A stretch of DNA of 64,000 nt, from contig JAKANO010000001.1 in the NCBI GenBank assembly GCA_021812385.1, positions 124,001-188,000 on the forward strand. Reading direction: 5' to 3'. The number at the start of each line of letters is the position of its first letter. Within the stretch, counting starts at the first letter, position 1. Below are positions 9,859-17,629 of the stretch, piece after piece. Origin of the DNA: Pseudomonadota bacterium. GTDB taxonomy: Bacteria; Pseudomonadota; Gammaproteobacteria; Burkholderiales; Thiobacteraceae. The translations under genes were made by a program, and so were the position numbers. Below the pieces are notes generated by a model. That model made no database searches and was not told the DNA's origin. It worked only from the letters and a program-made list of their open reading frames with translations.

Positions 9859-9864
9859 ATAGAG

Positions 9865-9996
9865 ATGAAATGGGTCGTGCAGGCGTTTAGCGCAGCAACG
9901 CTATGCTTTTCATTGCTTGTCCTGGCGAGCAGCGATGCATTCTCCGCTGCCGCAATTAAAAAGGCGCCTGTACTTAAGGAGGCGCAAGCTCTTTAG
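9865..9996 (+). CDS. Putative 43-residue exported peptide behind xfp
   Basis: A short frame starting 6 nt after the xfp stop, with GGGAG overlapping the end of xfp as a possible ribosome site. It begins MKWVVQAFSAATLCFSLLVL and continues to a likely cleavage region SDAFSAAA, so it resembles a signal peptide followed by only about 14 residues (IKKAPVLKEAQAL). I know no family for it. A weak hairpin (gcgcct / aggcgc) lies in its last codons, so part of the stretch could simply be the end of the xfp transcript. Called on start position, ribosome site and signal-like sequence only. Confidence 0.4.
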   Translation: MKWVVQAFSAATLCFSLLVLASSDAFSAAAIKKAPVLKEAQAL

Positions 9997-10189
9997 ATGA
10001 TGATTATTGCGATCTTGCCGGATCAATATTCACCCCGGCGCGACCATGAAGAAATGTTCATCTGCCCACATTCTGCGCGCGGTGAAGATTTCTTAAGGTT
10101 TGCTGCAAGCTGCCGATATTTTGTTTGTGGGACTGCGGCACTAAAGTTGCGTACCTCTGTCAAAAAAAATAATGCCAATCTCCCATGAC

Positions 10190-10205
10190 TGGCATGCGCA
10201 TTGCT
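10190..10205 (+). promoter_or_regulatory. Sigma-54 (RpoN) promoter of prkA operon
   Basis: TGGCATGCGCATTGCT matches the -24/-12 consensus TGGCAYRNNNNTTGCW at every defined base, with exactly 10 nt between the GG and GC elements. Transcription would start near 10216, leaving a leader of about 44 nt before prkA. In E. coli the homologous yeaGH genes are known to be RpoN/NtrC dependent, which supports the call. I found no clear NtrC-type upstream site in 9997-10189. Confidence 0.8.
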
Positions 10206-10259
10206 AGTAATGCATCAGGGACTAGTTTTATGTGATCGTTTTTTACAGGAGTCGCCATT

Positions 10260-12179
10260 ATGAGCTTATTCAACCAGTACATCGCTCGCTATCGTCGTGA
10301 AGAGGACGAGTACTCTCTCGATGAATTCCTGAATATTTGCAAGAACGACCGCATGGCCTACGCCAGCGCTTCCGAACGCATGCTGGCGGCCATCGGCGAG
10401 CCGGAACTGGTGGACACGCGCCAGGATGCGCGTCTGTCACGCATCTTCTCCAATAAAATGATCAAGATATACCCGGCCTTCAAGGACTTCTACGGCATGG
10501 AGGATACGATCGAGCAGATCGTCTCTTATTTCCGCCACGCCGCGCAGGGCTTGGAGGAGCGCAAGCAGATTCTCTACTTGCTGGGCCCGGTGGGCGGCGG
10601 CAAGTCATCCTTGGCGGAGAAGCTCAAGCATCTCATGGAGCATGCGCCGTTCTACGCCATCAAGGGTTCGCCGGTGAATGATTCTCCTTTAGCGCTGTTT
10701 TCCCCTGATGAGGATGGCGACATCTTGGATCAGGAATACGGCATTCCCCGGCGCTATCTCGGCAAGGTGTTGTCGCCTTGGGCGGTGAAGCGCCTGCACG
10801 AGTACAACGGCGACATTACGCAATTCCGCGTAGTCAAGCGCTGGCCCTCGGTGCTGGGCCAAGTGGGCATTTCCAAGACCGAGCCGGGCGACGAGAACAA
10901 TCAGGACATCTCCTCGCTGGTGGGCAAGGTGGACATCCGCAAACTGGAAAAATTTTCTCAAGACGATCCCGATGCGTACAGCTATTCGGGTGGCCTGTGC
11001 CTGGCCAACCAAGGCTTGATGGAATTCGTGGAGATGTTCAAGGCGCCGATCAAGGTGCTGCACCCGCTGCTCACCGCAACGCAAGAGGGCAACTACAAAG
11101 GCACCGAAGGTTTCGGCGCCATCCCCTTCGACGGCGTGATGCTGGCGCACAGCAACGAATCCGAATGGCAGACCTTCCGCAACAACAAGAATAATGAGGC
11201 TTTTCTCGATCGTATCTACATCGTCAAGGTGCCGTATTGCCTGCGCGTGTCCGACGAGGTGAAGATCTATAGCAAATTGCTCAAGAATAGTTCCTTGTCC
11301 GAGGCGCCGTGCGCACCGGGCACGCTGGAAATGCTGGCGCAGTTTTCGGTATTGACGCGTCTGAAGGAGCCGGAAAACTCCAGCATTTTTTCCAAGATGC
11401 GCATCTACGACGGCGAGAACCTCAAGGACACCGACCCCAAGGCCAAGTCCTACCAGGAGTATCGGGATTTTGCCGGGGTGGACGAGGGCATGACCGGCAT
11501 TTCCACGCGCTTTGCCTTCAAGATTTTGTCCAAGGTATTCAACTTCGACCACAGCGAAGTGGCGGCCAACCCGGTGCACCTGCTGTATGTGCTGGAGCAG
11601 CAGATCGAGCAAGAGCAGTTTCCGCCCGAGGTGGATCAGCGTTACGTGGCTTTCTTGAAAGAGGATTTGGCGCCGCGCTACGCGGAGTATATCGAGAAGG
11701 AATTGCAAACCGCGTATCTGGAATCCTATTCGGAATACGGCCAGAACATTTTCGACCGCTACGTGACTTACGCCGACATGTGGATTCAGGATCAGGAATT
11801 CCGCGATCCGGATACCGGCGAAGTGCTGGACCGGGTGCAGCTGAACGGCGAGTTGGATAAGATCGAAAAGCCCGCCGGCATCGCCAATCCCAAGGACTTC
11901 CGCCACGAGGTGGTGAACTTCGTGCTGCGCGCACGCGCCCAGAATCACGGCAAGAATCCGGCCTGGACCAGCTACGAGAAGCTGCGCACGGTGATCGAGA
12001 AGCGCATGTTCTCCAGCACCGAAGACTTATTGCCGGTGATTTCCTTTAACGCCAAGGCCTCCAGCGAGGAGCAGAAGAAGCACCACGAGTTCGTGAATCG
12101 CATGGTCGCCAAAGGCTACACCGACAAGCAAGTGCGGCTGCTTGCCGAGTGGTACCTGCGGGCGCGCAAGGCCTCGTGA
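10260..12179 (+). CDS. prkA: PrkA-family serine protein kinase / AAA+ protein (YeaG)
   Basis: A 639-residue cytosolic protein of the PrkA family, with an N-terminal AAA-like ATPase part and a C-terminal kinase-like region; the E. coli homologue YeaG is involved in adaptation to nitrogen starvation and other stress. Walker A GPVGGGKSS lies at about residues 109-117 with Lys115. CAGGAG precedes the ATG. It is the first gene of a three-gene unit with the DUF444 protein and SpoVR, an arrangement conserved across Proteobacteria. The sigma-54 promoter just upstream points to control by nitrogen or another RpoN activator. Length and order are as usual for the family. Confidence 0.93.
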   Translation: MSLFNQYIARYRREEDEYSLDEFLNICKNDRMAYASASERMLAAIGEPELVDTRQDARLSRIFSNKMIKIYPAFKDFYGMEDTIEQIVSYFRHAAQGLEERKQILYLLGPVGGGKSSLAEKLKHLMEHAPFYAIKGSPVNDSPLALFSPDEDGDILDQEYGIPRRYLGKVLSPWAVKRLHEYNGDITQFRVVKRWPSVLGQVGISKTEPGDENNQDISSLVGKVDIRKLEKFSQDDPDAYSYSGGLCLANQGLMEFVEMFKAPIKVLHPLLTATQEGNYKGTEGFGAIPFDGVMLAHSNESEWQTFRNNKNNEAFLDRIYIVKVPYCLRVSDEVKIYSKLLKNSSLSEAPCAPGTLEMLAQFSVLTRLKEPENSSIFSKMRIYDGENLKDTDPKAKSYQEYRDFAGVDEGMTGISTRFAFKILSKVFNFDHSEVAANPVHLLYVLEQQIEQEQFPPEVDQRYVAFLKEDLAPRYAEYIEKELQTAYLESYSEYGQNIFDRYVTYADMWIQDQEFRDPDTGEVLDRVQLNGELDKIEKPAGIANPKDFRHEVVNFVLRARAQNHGKNPAWTSYEKLRTVIEKRMFSSTEDLLPVISFNAKASSEEQKKHHEFVNRMVAKGYTDKQVRLLAEWYLRARKAS

Positions 12180-12192
12180 GGAGGATGCGCGC

Positions 12193-13458
12193 GTGAGCAA
12201 CCTCGTCGACCGTCGACTCTCCGGCAAGAATCGCAGCGCCGCCAACCGCCAGCGTTTTCTGCGCCGCTTCAAAGGCCAAATTCGCAAGGCCGTGACGGAA
12301 GCGGTGTCCGGGCGCAAGGTGGCGGACCTGGAGCGCGGCGAGAAAATTTCCATCCCCTCCAAGGATCTCAAGGAGCCGGTGTTCCATCACGGCGCGGGCG
12401 GGCGGCGCGATGTCATCCACCCGGGCAACAAGGAATTCGTTACTGGTGACCGGGTGGATCGGCCCCAGAGCGGCGGCGGCCAGGGGAGCGGCGCCGGCGG
12501 CTCACCGGATGGAGAAGGTCTGGATGAGTTTGTGTTCCAGCTCAGCCAGGAAGAATTCATGAACTACTTTTTCGAGGATCTGGCGTTGCCGGATCTGGTG
12601 AAGAAGCAGCTCGCCGCCGTGCCCGAGGTGAAGCGCGCACGCGCCGGCTTCGTGAGCCAAGGCAATCCTGCCAATCTGCATGTGGTGCGCTCCATGAAGC
12701 AAGCCATCGGCCGGCGCTTGGCGATGTCCGCCGGGCCGCGCGAAGCGCTGCGCGAGGCGGAGGAGGCCCTGGCCGAACTGGAGGCGCAGGGCAAGGGCCG
12801 AAGCATGGAGGCCGAGGAATTACGCGAGGAGATCAAATCCCTCAAGGCGCGCGTCGCCGCCGTACCCTTCTTAGATACCTGGGATCTGCGCTATGCCAAT
12901 CGTGTGGATAAGCCCCAGCCCAGCAGCCAGGCGGTGATGTTCTGCCTCATGGACGTGTCCGGCTCCATGGACGAAAGCCGCAAGGATATTGCCAAGCGCT
13001 TCTTCATGTTGCTGTATTTGTTTCTCACCCGCAGTTACGAGCGTATCGACGTGGTGTTCATCCGCCACCATACGGTGGCCAAGGAAGTGGACGAAGAGGA
13101 TTTCTTCAGCTCCCGGGAGACCGGCGGCACGGTGGTCTCCAGCGCGCTGGAATTGATGCATGAAATCATTCTTGAGCGCTATCCCAGTGCAAGCTGGAAC
13201 ATCTATGCCGCGCAGGCCTCGGATGGCGACAACTGGGAGAACGACTCGCCGCGCTGCCGCGAATTGCTGATTCACTCCATCTTGCCGCTGGTGCAGTACT
13301 ACGCCTACGTGGAGATCGAAGAAGAAAACCCGCAATCCTTGTGGCGCGAATACGAATACGTGAAGAAGATGAATCGCCAATTCGCCATGCAGCGGATTTT
13401 GAGTTTGGAAGATATTTATCCCGTGTTTCGTGAACTGTTCAGGAAGAAGGCGGCATGA
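12193..13458 (+). CDS. yeaH: DUF444 / YeaH-like protein with VWA-like domain
   Basis: From the GTG at 12193, placed behind GAGGAGGA, the protein has 421 residues, close to E. coli YeaH. The N-terminal part is basic (DRRLSGKNRSAANRQRFLRRF), followed by a Gly-rich linker (about residues 95-110), and a von Willebrand A-like fold with a MIDAS-type DVSGSMDES beginning at residue 254. The biochemical role is unknown; gene fusion and neighbourhood data in the literature tie it to PrkA and SpoVR in stress responses. Its stop overlaps the SpoVR start (ATGA), suggesting coupled translation. Confidence 0.9.
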   Translation: MSNLVDRRLSGKNRSAANRQRFLRRFKGQIRKAVTEAVSGRKVADLERGEKISIPSKDLKEPVFHHGAGGRRDVIHPGNKEFVTGDRVDRPQSGGGQGSGAGGSPDGEGLDEFVFQLSQEEFMNYFFEDLALPDLVKKQLAAVPEVKRARAGFVSQGNPANLHVVRSMKQAIGRRLAMSAGPREALREAEEALAELEAQGKGRSMEAEELREEIKSLKARVAAVPFLDTWDLRYANRVDKPQPSSQAVMFCLMDVSGSMDESRKDIAKRFFMLLYLFLTRSYERIDVVFIRHHTVAKEVDEEDFFSSRETGGTVVSSALELMHEIILERYPSASWNIYAAQASDGDNWENDSPRCRELLIHSILPLVQYYAYVEIEEENPQSLWREYEYVKKMNRQFAMQRILSLEDIYPVFRELFRKKAA

Positions 13459-14969
13459 TGGGCGAGCATTCGGATAAGTTGCGGCAATATCTATCGGAAG
13501 GCTCTGACTGGACCTTCGAGCTGTTGCGCGAGTACGACCAGGAGATCGGCCGGGTGGCAAAGCACTACGGCTTGGACACCTATCCCAACCAGATTGAGGT
13601 GATCACCTCCGAGCAGATGATCGACGCCTATTCTTCGGTGGGCATGCCCGTGGGCTATCACCATTGGTCTTTCGGCAAGGAGTTCATGTCGACGCAGAAG
13701 AGCTACAAGCGCGGCCACATGGGCCTGGCCTACGAGATTGTGATCAACTCCAGTCCCTGCATCGCCTACCTCATGGAAGAGAACACCATGACCATGCAGG
13801 CGCTGGTGATTGCGCATGCTTCCTACGGCCATAACTCGTTCTTCAAGGGCAACTATCTTTTCCGCACATGGACCGACGCGGAAGGCATCCTCGACTACTT
13901 AGTGTTCGCCCGCAACTACGTCGCTGAATGCGAAGAGCGTTACGGCGAGCGGGCGGTGGAAGAGATATTGGACTCGTGCCATGCGCTGATGAACCATGGG
14001 GTGGACCGCTACAAGCGCCCGACCAAACTTTCGATGGCCAAGGAGCAGGCGCGCCAACTGGAGCGCGAAGACTACTTGCAATCCCAGGTGAATGATTTAT
14101 GGCGCACTGTTCCGGTGCGGGAAGCGGCCGAGCAGTCCAAGAAAGAGCATCGCTACCCCGCCGAGCCGCAGGAAAATCTGCTCTACTTTATTGAAAAGAA
14201 CGCGCCGCGCCTTGAGCCCTGGCAGCGCGAGATCGTGCGCATCGTGCGCAAGATCGCGCAGTACTTCTATCCGCAACGCCAGACGCAAGTGATGAACGAG
14301 GGTTGGGCCACCTTTTGGCATTACACGCTGCTCAACCATTTGTACGAAGAAGGCAAGCTCACCGACGGCTTCATGATGGAGTTCCTGCAGTCGCACACCA
14401 ACGTCGTCTACCAGCCGCCGTTTTTCCATCGCGGCTACAGCGGCATCAATCCCTATGCCTTGGGCTTTGCCATGTTCCGCGATATCCGTCGCATCTGCGA
14501 GACGCCCAGCGCGGAAGACCGGCGCTGGTTTCCGGAAATCGCCGGCACGGACTGGGTGAAAACACTCGACTACGCCATGCGCAATTTCAAGGACGAGAGC
14601 TTTATCGCGCAGTATCTTTCGCCCAATTTGATACGGGAGATGAAGCTGTTCTCGGTGCTGGATGACGACACCGAAGGCCAGTTGGGAATCGCCGCCATTC
14701 ACGACGACGCAGGCTATCAGCAGATTCGCCAGACCCTGGCCGACCAGTACAACCTGGGCAATCGCGAACCCAATATCCAGGTGTGGAACGTCGATGTTTA
14801 CGGCGACCGTTCACTGACCTTGCGCCACTACATGCACAATCGTCGGCCCTTGGGCGAGACCACGCCGGAGATGCTCAAGCATATCGCCCGCTTGTGGGGA
14901 TACGACGTGCGCCTGGAAAGTGTGGATGAGACCGGCCACGCGGAAGCGCTGGGCGAATGCAAGGTCTAG
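13455..14969 (+). CDS. spoVR: SpoVR family protein
   Basis: A 504-residue member of the SpoVR family, named after a Bacillus gene involved in spore cortex formation but widespread in non-sporulating Proteobacteria (YcgB in E. coli). Family sequences such as HHWSFGKEF, AYLMEENTMTMQALVIAHA and NEGWATFWHY are present. The start overlaps the yeaH-like stop by 4 nt; a second ATG lies one codon later. Molecular function is unknown. It ends the sigma-54 operon; no classic terminator follows, but several hairpins lie at 15019-15087. Confidence 0.92.
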   Translation: MMGEHSDKLRQYLSEGSDWTFELLREYDQEIGRVAKHYGLDTYPNQIEVITSEQMIDAYSSVGMPVGYHHWSFGKEFMSTQKSYKRGHMGLAYEIVINSSPCIAYLMEENTMTMQALVIAHASYGHNSFFKGNYLFRTWTDAEGILDYLVFARNYVAECEERYGERAVEEILDSCHALMNHGVDRYKRPTKLSMAKEQARQLEREDYLQSQVNDLWRTVPVREAAEQSKKEHRYPAEPQENLLYFIEKNAPRLEPWQREIVRIVRKIAQYFYPQRQTQVMNEGWATFWHYTLLNHLYEEGKLTDGFMMEFLQSHTNVVYQPPFFHRGYSGINPYALGFAMFRDIRRICETPSAEDRRWFPEIAGTDWVKTLDYAMRNFKDESFIAQYLSPNLIREMKLFSVLDDDTEGQLGIAAIHDDAGYQQIRQTLADQYNLGNREPNIQVWNVDVYGDRSLTLRHYMHNRRPLGETTPEMLKHIARLWGYDVRLESVDETGHAEALGECKV

Positions 14970-15018
14970 GAGCGTGCGGTCAGGTTTTTGAATTCATCCG
15001 AGCAGTTTGTGCCGGCGC

Positions 15019-15049
15019 CTGACATTCACCGATCGGTTACGAATGTCAG
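15019..15049. repeat. Inverted repeat downstream of spoVR
   Basis: ctgacattc and gaatgtcag form a perfect 9-bp inverted repeat around a 13-nt loop that itself contains the palindrome accgatcggt. A second short hairpin follows at 15068-15087 (gcctgac / gttaggc with one G-T pair). The sequence gttaggc at 15081-15087 equals the integron core consensus, so this could be a decayed cassette end; equally it could help end the spoVR transcript. Confidence 0.45.
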
Positions 15050-15123
15050 ATACATTTCTACAGCAGAGCCTGACGTTTGAGTTAGGCGTTCTTCGATCTC
15101 TTCGCGGTTAATAGCCACACCCA

Positions 15124-15172
15124 CAACAAACGGTTCAGATCGTGGCTGCGCACGATCTAACCTTATTTGTTG
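15124..15172 (-). repeat. Long imperfect hairpin after higA
   Basis: Directly behind the higA stop codon the arms caacaaa/tttgttg, ggtt/aacc and agatcgtg/cacgatct pair in order with unpaired bases between them and a 6-nt loop. There is no T-run after it on the minus strand, so it is not a classic terminator. Stacked arms with bulged bases are typical of folded attC sites, but the core boxes do not fit well. It may stabilise or end the higBA transcript. Confidence 0.45.
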
Positions 15173-15178
15173 GTCGTT

Positions 15179-15463
15179 TTATGCCGCAAGTTTTTTGACG
15201 CGCAACTCGCGGCGGTGCTGCTCGGCTTGCCAAAGATCATATTGGACTTGTTGATTCAGCCAGCTTTCAGAAGAGGTGCCAAACGCGATGGATAGGCGAA
15301 CAGCCATCTCAGGGCTAATGCCGGCACGTTCATTAAGTATGGAGGAAAGCGTTTTGCGTGAAACGCCAAGAGCTTCGGCCATTTGCGTAACGGTTAAGCC
15401 CAATGGTTCAAGGCACAATTGTCTAAGCACTTTTCCGGGGTGGGGGGGGTTATGCATCTGCAT
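15179..15463 (-). CDS. higA: HigA-type antitoxin (XRE/HTH)
   Basis: A 94-residue protein with an Xre-type helix-turn-helix: [20 protein letters not shown], then [20 protein letters not shown], about residues 9-50. This is the HigA antitoxin fold, which binds and silences HigB and represses its own promoter. It starts 11 nt after the higB stop, the usual toxin-first order of higBA. The pair sits between attC-like sequences and carries its own promoter and operator, as expected for a toxin-antitoxin gene cassette. Confidence 0.9.
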   Translation of the reverse strand: MQMHNPPHPGKVLRQLCLEPLGLTVTQMAEALGVSRKTLSSILNERAGISPEMAVRLSIAFGTSSESWLNQQVQYDLWQAEQHRRELRVKKLAA

Positions 15464-15474
15464 GATAAATTACC

Positions 15475-15753
15475 TCAGTGATAGTCTTCATAATCTACGT
15501 TTACCGCATGACCCTCAATAAATGAGAACGTCACGCGCCAATTGCCGCTGACTCTTACTGCCCATGTTCCTTTTCGGCTCCCTGTTAATGGATGCAGCAT
15601 GAGACCAGGAAGGCTCATATCTTCGGGAACGACCGACACATTCAAACGGCCGAGGATAAGCTCCAGCCTTTCGGCGTGCTGCGCTTGGATGCCCGCCTTG
15701 GTGCCTTTAAGGAAAAAGCGCTCAAGGCCTTTGTGTTTGAATGTGCGGATCAC
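15475..15753 (-). CDS. higB: HigB-type toxin (RelE superfamily mRNA interferase)
   Basis: A 92-residue protein starting at GTG 15753. FKHKGLERFFLKG near the start and GTWAVRVSGNWRVTFSFIEG with the ending VDYEDYH are hallmarks of HigB/RelE-like ribosome-dependent mRNA endonucleases. No Shine-Dalgarno is visible before the GTG and the predicted transcription start lies almost at it, so translation may be leaderless. Its antitoxin follows on the same strand. The toxin looks intact. Confidence 0.9.
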   Translation of the reverse strand: MIRTFKHKGLERFFLKGTKAGIQAQHAERLELILGRLNVSVVPEDMSLPGLMLHPLTGSRKGTWAVRVSGNWRVTFSFIEGHAVNVDYEDYH

Positions 15754-15762
15754 TTAATCAGT

Positions 15763-15786
15763 GTAACGCGGAACGCCCCGCGTTAC
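15763..15786 (-). promoter_or_regulatory. higBA operator overlapping its promoter
   Basis: A perfect inverted repeat gtaacgcgg-6 nt-ccgcgttac, 9 nt upstream of the higB start. On the minus strand TTGTAA (15790-15785) and TACACT, 17 nt apart, can serve as -35 and -10 boxes around it. A repressor on the palindrome would cover the promoter, which fits autoregulation by HigA. Confidence 0.7.
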
Positions 15787-15791
15787 AAGTC

Positions 15792-15866
15792 GCCCAACGT
15801 AGAAGTGACCGGCGCTGCGCGGCTTTATCGCGCAGCGTCCAGCGACCGAAGGGAGCGAGGTTGAAC
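15792..15866 (-). other. attC-like integron recombination site 1
   Basis: Read on the minus strand the 75-bp segment runs from GTTCAAC (RYYYAAC box, 15866-15860) to GTTGGGC (GTTRRRY box, 15798-15792). Between them lies a perfect 9-bp stem (cgctgcgcg 15813-15821 with cgcgcagcg 15829-15837, 7-nt loop). Both core boxes fit the attC consensus and the size is typical. It lies between the small membrane protein gene and higBA, in the orientation of both. I see no integron integrase in the window. Confidence 0.7.
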
Positions 15867-15882
15867 GCCGGATTAGGGTTGC

Positions 15883-16152
15883 TTACCTAGAACCGGCCTT
15901 TGAGTGAAAAATGGCGTGGACCCCTAGACCTACGCCTGCCGCAACGGTACCTGCAAATAGCTGAGCGATTGGCCACATGCTTGCACCACCACCCTGGTAT
16001 GGAACGAAGTACTCGTGATAGAGCAACCAAGCAAGCATTCCCAGCCAAGGGAGCAATGCCGATAACACCCACGCGATGGTGCCGGTGAGAAGACGAGAGC
16101 ATAAAAAGCCAGCCAGTGCTGAAAACCCAATGATCACGAGCCAGTCAGTCAT
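15883..16152 (-). CDS. Small integral membrane protein in putative gene cassette
   Basis: Starting at ATG 16152 the protein has 89 residues with three hydrophobic stretches: WLVIIGFSALAGFLCS, AWVLSALLPWLGMLAWLLY and IAQLFAGTVAAGVGLGVHAI. A longer frame from 16227 would run through the attC-like palindrome and is unlikely. The start codon lies only 5 nt from the presumed cassette boundary at 16158, as often seen in gene cassettes, and an attC-like site follows the stop. No known function; small hydrophobic proteins of this kind are common in chromosomal integron cassettes. Confidence 0.65.
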   Translation of the reverse strand: MTDWLVIIGFSALAGFLCSRLLTGTIAWVLSALLPWLGMLAWLLYHEYFVPYQGGGASMWPIAQLFAGTVAAGVGLGVHAIFHSKAGSR

Positions 16153-16157
16153 TGAAA

Positions 16158-16212
16158 CCCTAACAGTTAATATACGGACGCTAGCGCCCGTACAACAATT
16201 ATTATTTAGGGC
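16158..16212 (-). other. attC-like integron recombination site 2
   Basis: A 55-bp imperfect palindrome. Its outer arms are cctaa and ttagg. Its core has tacgg/ccgta arms (16173-16177 and 16188-16192) around cgctagcg with one A-C mismatch. On the minus strand the inner-end box reads GTTAGGG, one base off GTTRRRY; the other box has lost its AAC. Orientation agrees with site 1, so the membrane protein gene would lie between two sites like a mobile cassette. Confidence 0.55.
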
Positions 16213-16393
16213 GCTCATTATGCCCACGCAATTCGCTGATGCACAAGAACTGACATTTTATTGCGTTTCTATAATACCCCCCCCCAATCATACGGACAGC
16301 AGGGATGCATTCGAATGGCTGCCGGCGGGCTCACATTTGGCAATCGGTGAGCATGACCACTACAGCGGATTCTTTGCAATGCGTCGACTGGAT
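16213..16393. other. Non-coding stretch beside cassette region
   Basis: Contains a run of nine C at 16277-16285. No gene with a ribosome binding site or recognisable product is seen; a plus-strand frame through it continues antisense to the next gene and is treated as a shadow. It may be the former border of the inserted cassettes. Confidence 0.4.
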
Positions 16394-17629
16394 TCAGCGC
16401 TGCGCTTCCGCTTCCAGTTCCATCAGCTTTTCCTCAACCCCCGCCGCGTGCGTAAGTTCGGCGACGTTTTCCTTGGTGAAGAATCCCTGAAAATCGCCGA
16501 AGCGTTGCACGTACTCCACGATCAAGGACGAATACTCCGAAGCGCTGGAGAACACTTGCTTGAGGCCTTCTTCGCGCGAGCCGATCACATCCAGCAGAAA
16601 ATCCTTGCCGCACGCGCGCAGGGTGTCCACTACATAATCGATATTGGCTTTGCCGGCGGTATCGCCGTCGGCCACGGCCACCGCGAGATGATGCAAGCGT
16701 GGGCCGTAGTTGCGCACGAACTGTTCGGTGGGCGAGGGCAGTTTGAGCAGGTGGTTGACGAAGTAGGGGTGATTGGCGGCGGTGAATACCTTGGCCGGGC
16801 TTTGCAATTCACTGGGGAAGTGCACGCTCTTGGTGACGTTGGTGGAGGAGTTCTGGCTGGCGATGTCGTAGGAGCCCCAGTAGTAATAGCTGGTGAGGGT
16901 GAGGTATTCGAGAATCGCGGCTTCGCGGTTTTGGCTGTAGACGCGGGTGGCGAGGTGGTCGATCGGCAGCAGCAGATTCTTGATGCCGAGCTTGTCCTGG
17001 GTTTCCTTGGCTTCGAGATAGGCGGCGTTGACGTCGTCGCGGATGCTGCTCCAGCCCAAGGCATACACGCGCACATCGGCGTCCGGCCGTTCCCAATAGC
17101 CGACGATGTTGTGGGTGTAGGGCGAGGGCTTCACCACGGCCATATTGCCGGGCAACTCCAGCTTGCGAATCTGATCCTGGTTGAAGAAACGCACATCGCG
17201 CGATTTTTGCAGCTCGACTACTTCATGCAGATTGCTGACGCGCAGCACTTCGCCCATGTAGCGCGAGTTGGGTTTGTAGGCGCCGATGGGATAGACCTCG
17301 TTCAGGCTGCGGAAGATGCCGCGCGTGTTCGGGTCCTTGACCTCGCGCACCAGTATATCCGGCGCGTGCATGTCGATGCGCAGGATGTGCGTGGCGTGGT
17401 CTTGCGATTCCAGCGTCACCAGGTATTCGTAGGGCGTCATCAGGCACAGTTCGCGCACATAGGCCAGCGAGTTGCCGGGCTCGACCGTGATCATCAGCGC
17501 GTCGATCTGCTGGATCATGTCGGTGAGGCCGATGCGGTCGCGCTCCGCCATGAGCTGCTGCAAATATTCCTCGAAGAACGGCGAGTTTTGCTTATCGCCA
17601 TAACGCGGGAAATTCAGGGATGGCGTCAT
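16394..17629 (-). CDS. Conserved-looking 411-aa protein of unknown function in ATP-grasp/alpha-E operon
   Basis: I do not recognise a named family with certainty. The 411-residue protein has no signal peptide or membrane segment and looks like a soluble enzyme. GPRLHHLAVAVADGD at about residues 311-325 resembles the metal-binding strand of vicinal-oxygen-chelate (glyoxalase/dioxygenase) proteins, with His-His placed as in HHLA motifs; this is a weak hint. Its ATG overlaps the alpha-E stop by 4 nt, so it is co-translated with the ATP-grasp and alpha-E genes and is probably part of the same pathway. The usual third partner of such loci is a transglutaminase-like protein, which this is not. Confidence 0.75.
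   Translation of the reverse strand: MTPSLNFPRYGDKQNSPFFEEYLQQLMAERDRIGLTDMIQQIDALMITVEPGNSLAYVRELCLMTPYEYLVTLESQDHATHILRIDMHAPDILVREVKDPNTRGIFRSLNEVYPIGAYKPNSRYMGEVLRVSNLHEVVELQKSRDVRFFNQDQIRKLELPGNMAVVKPSPYTHNIVGYWERPDADVRVYALGWSSIRDDVNAAYLEAKETQDKLGIKNLLLPIDHLATRVYSQNREAAILEYLTLTSYYYWGSYDIASQNSSTNVTKSVHFPSELQSPAKVFTAANHPYFVNHLLKLPSPTEQFVRNYGPRLHHLAVAVADGDTAGKANIDYVVDTLRACGKDFLLDVIGSREEGLKQVFSSASEYSSLIVEYVQRFGDFQGFFTKENVAELTHAAGVEEKLMELEAEAQR

Noticed and set aside
16277-16285. Run of nine C as a phase-variation tract
   Set aside because: It lies in a stretch without a supported gene or promoter, so slippage has no visible target.
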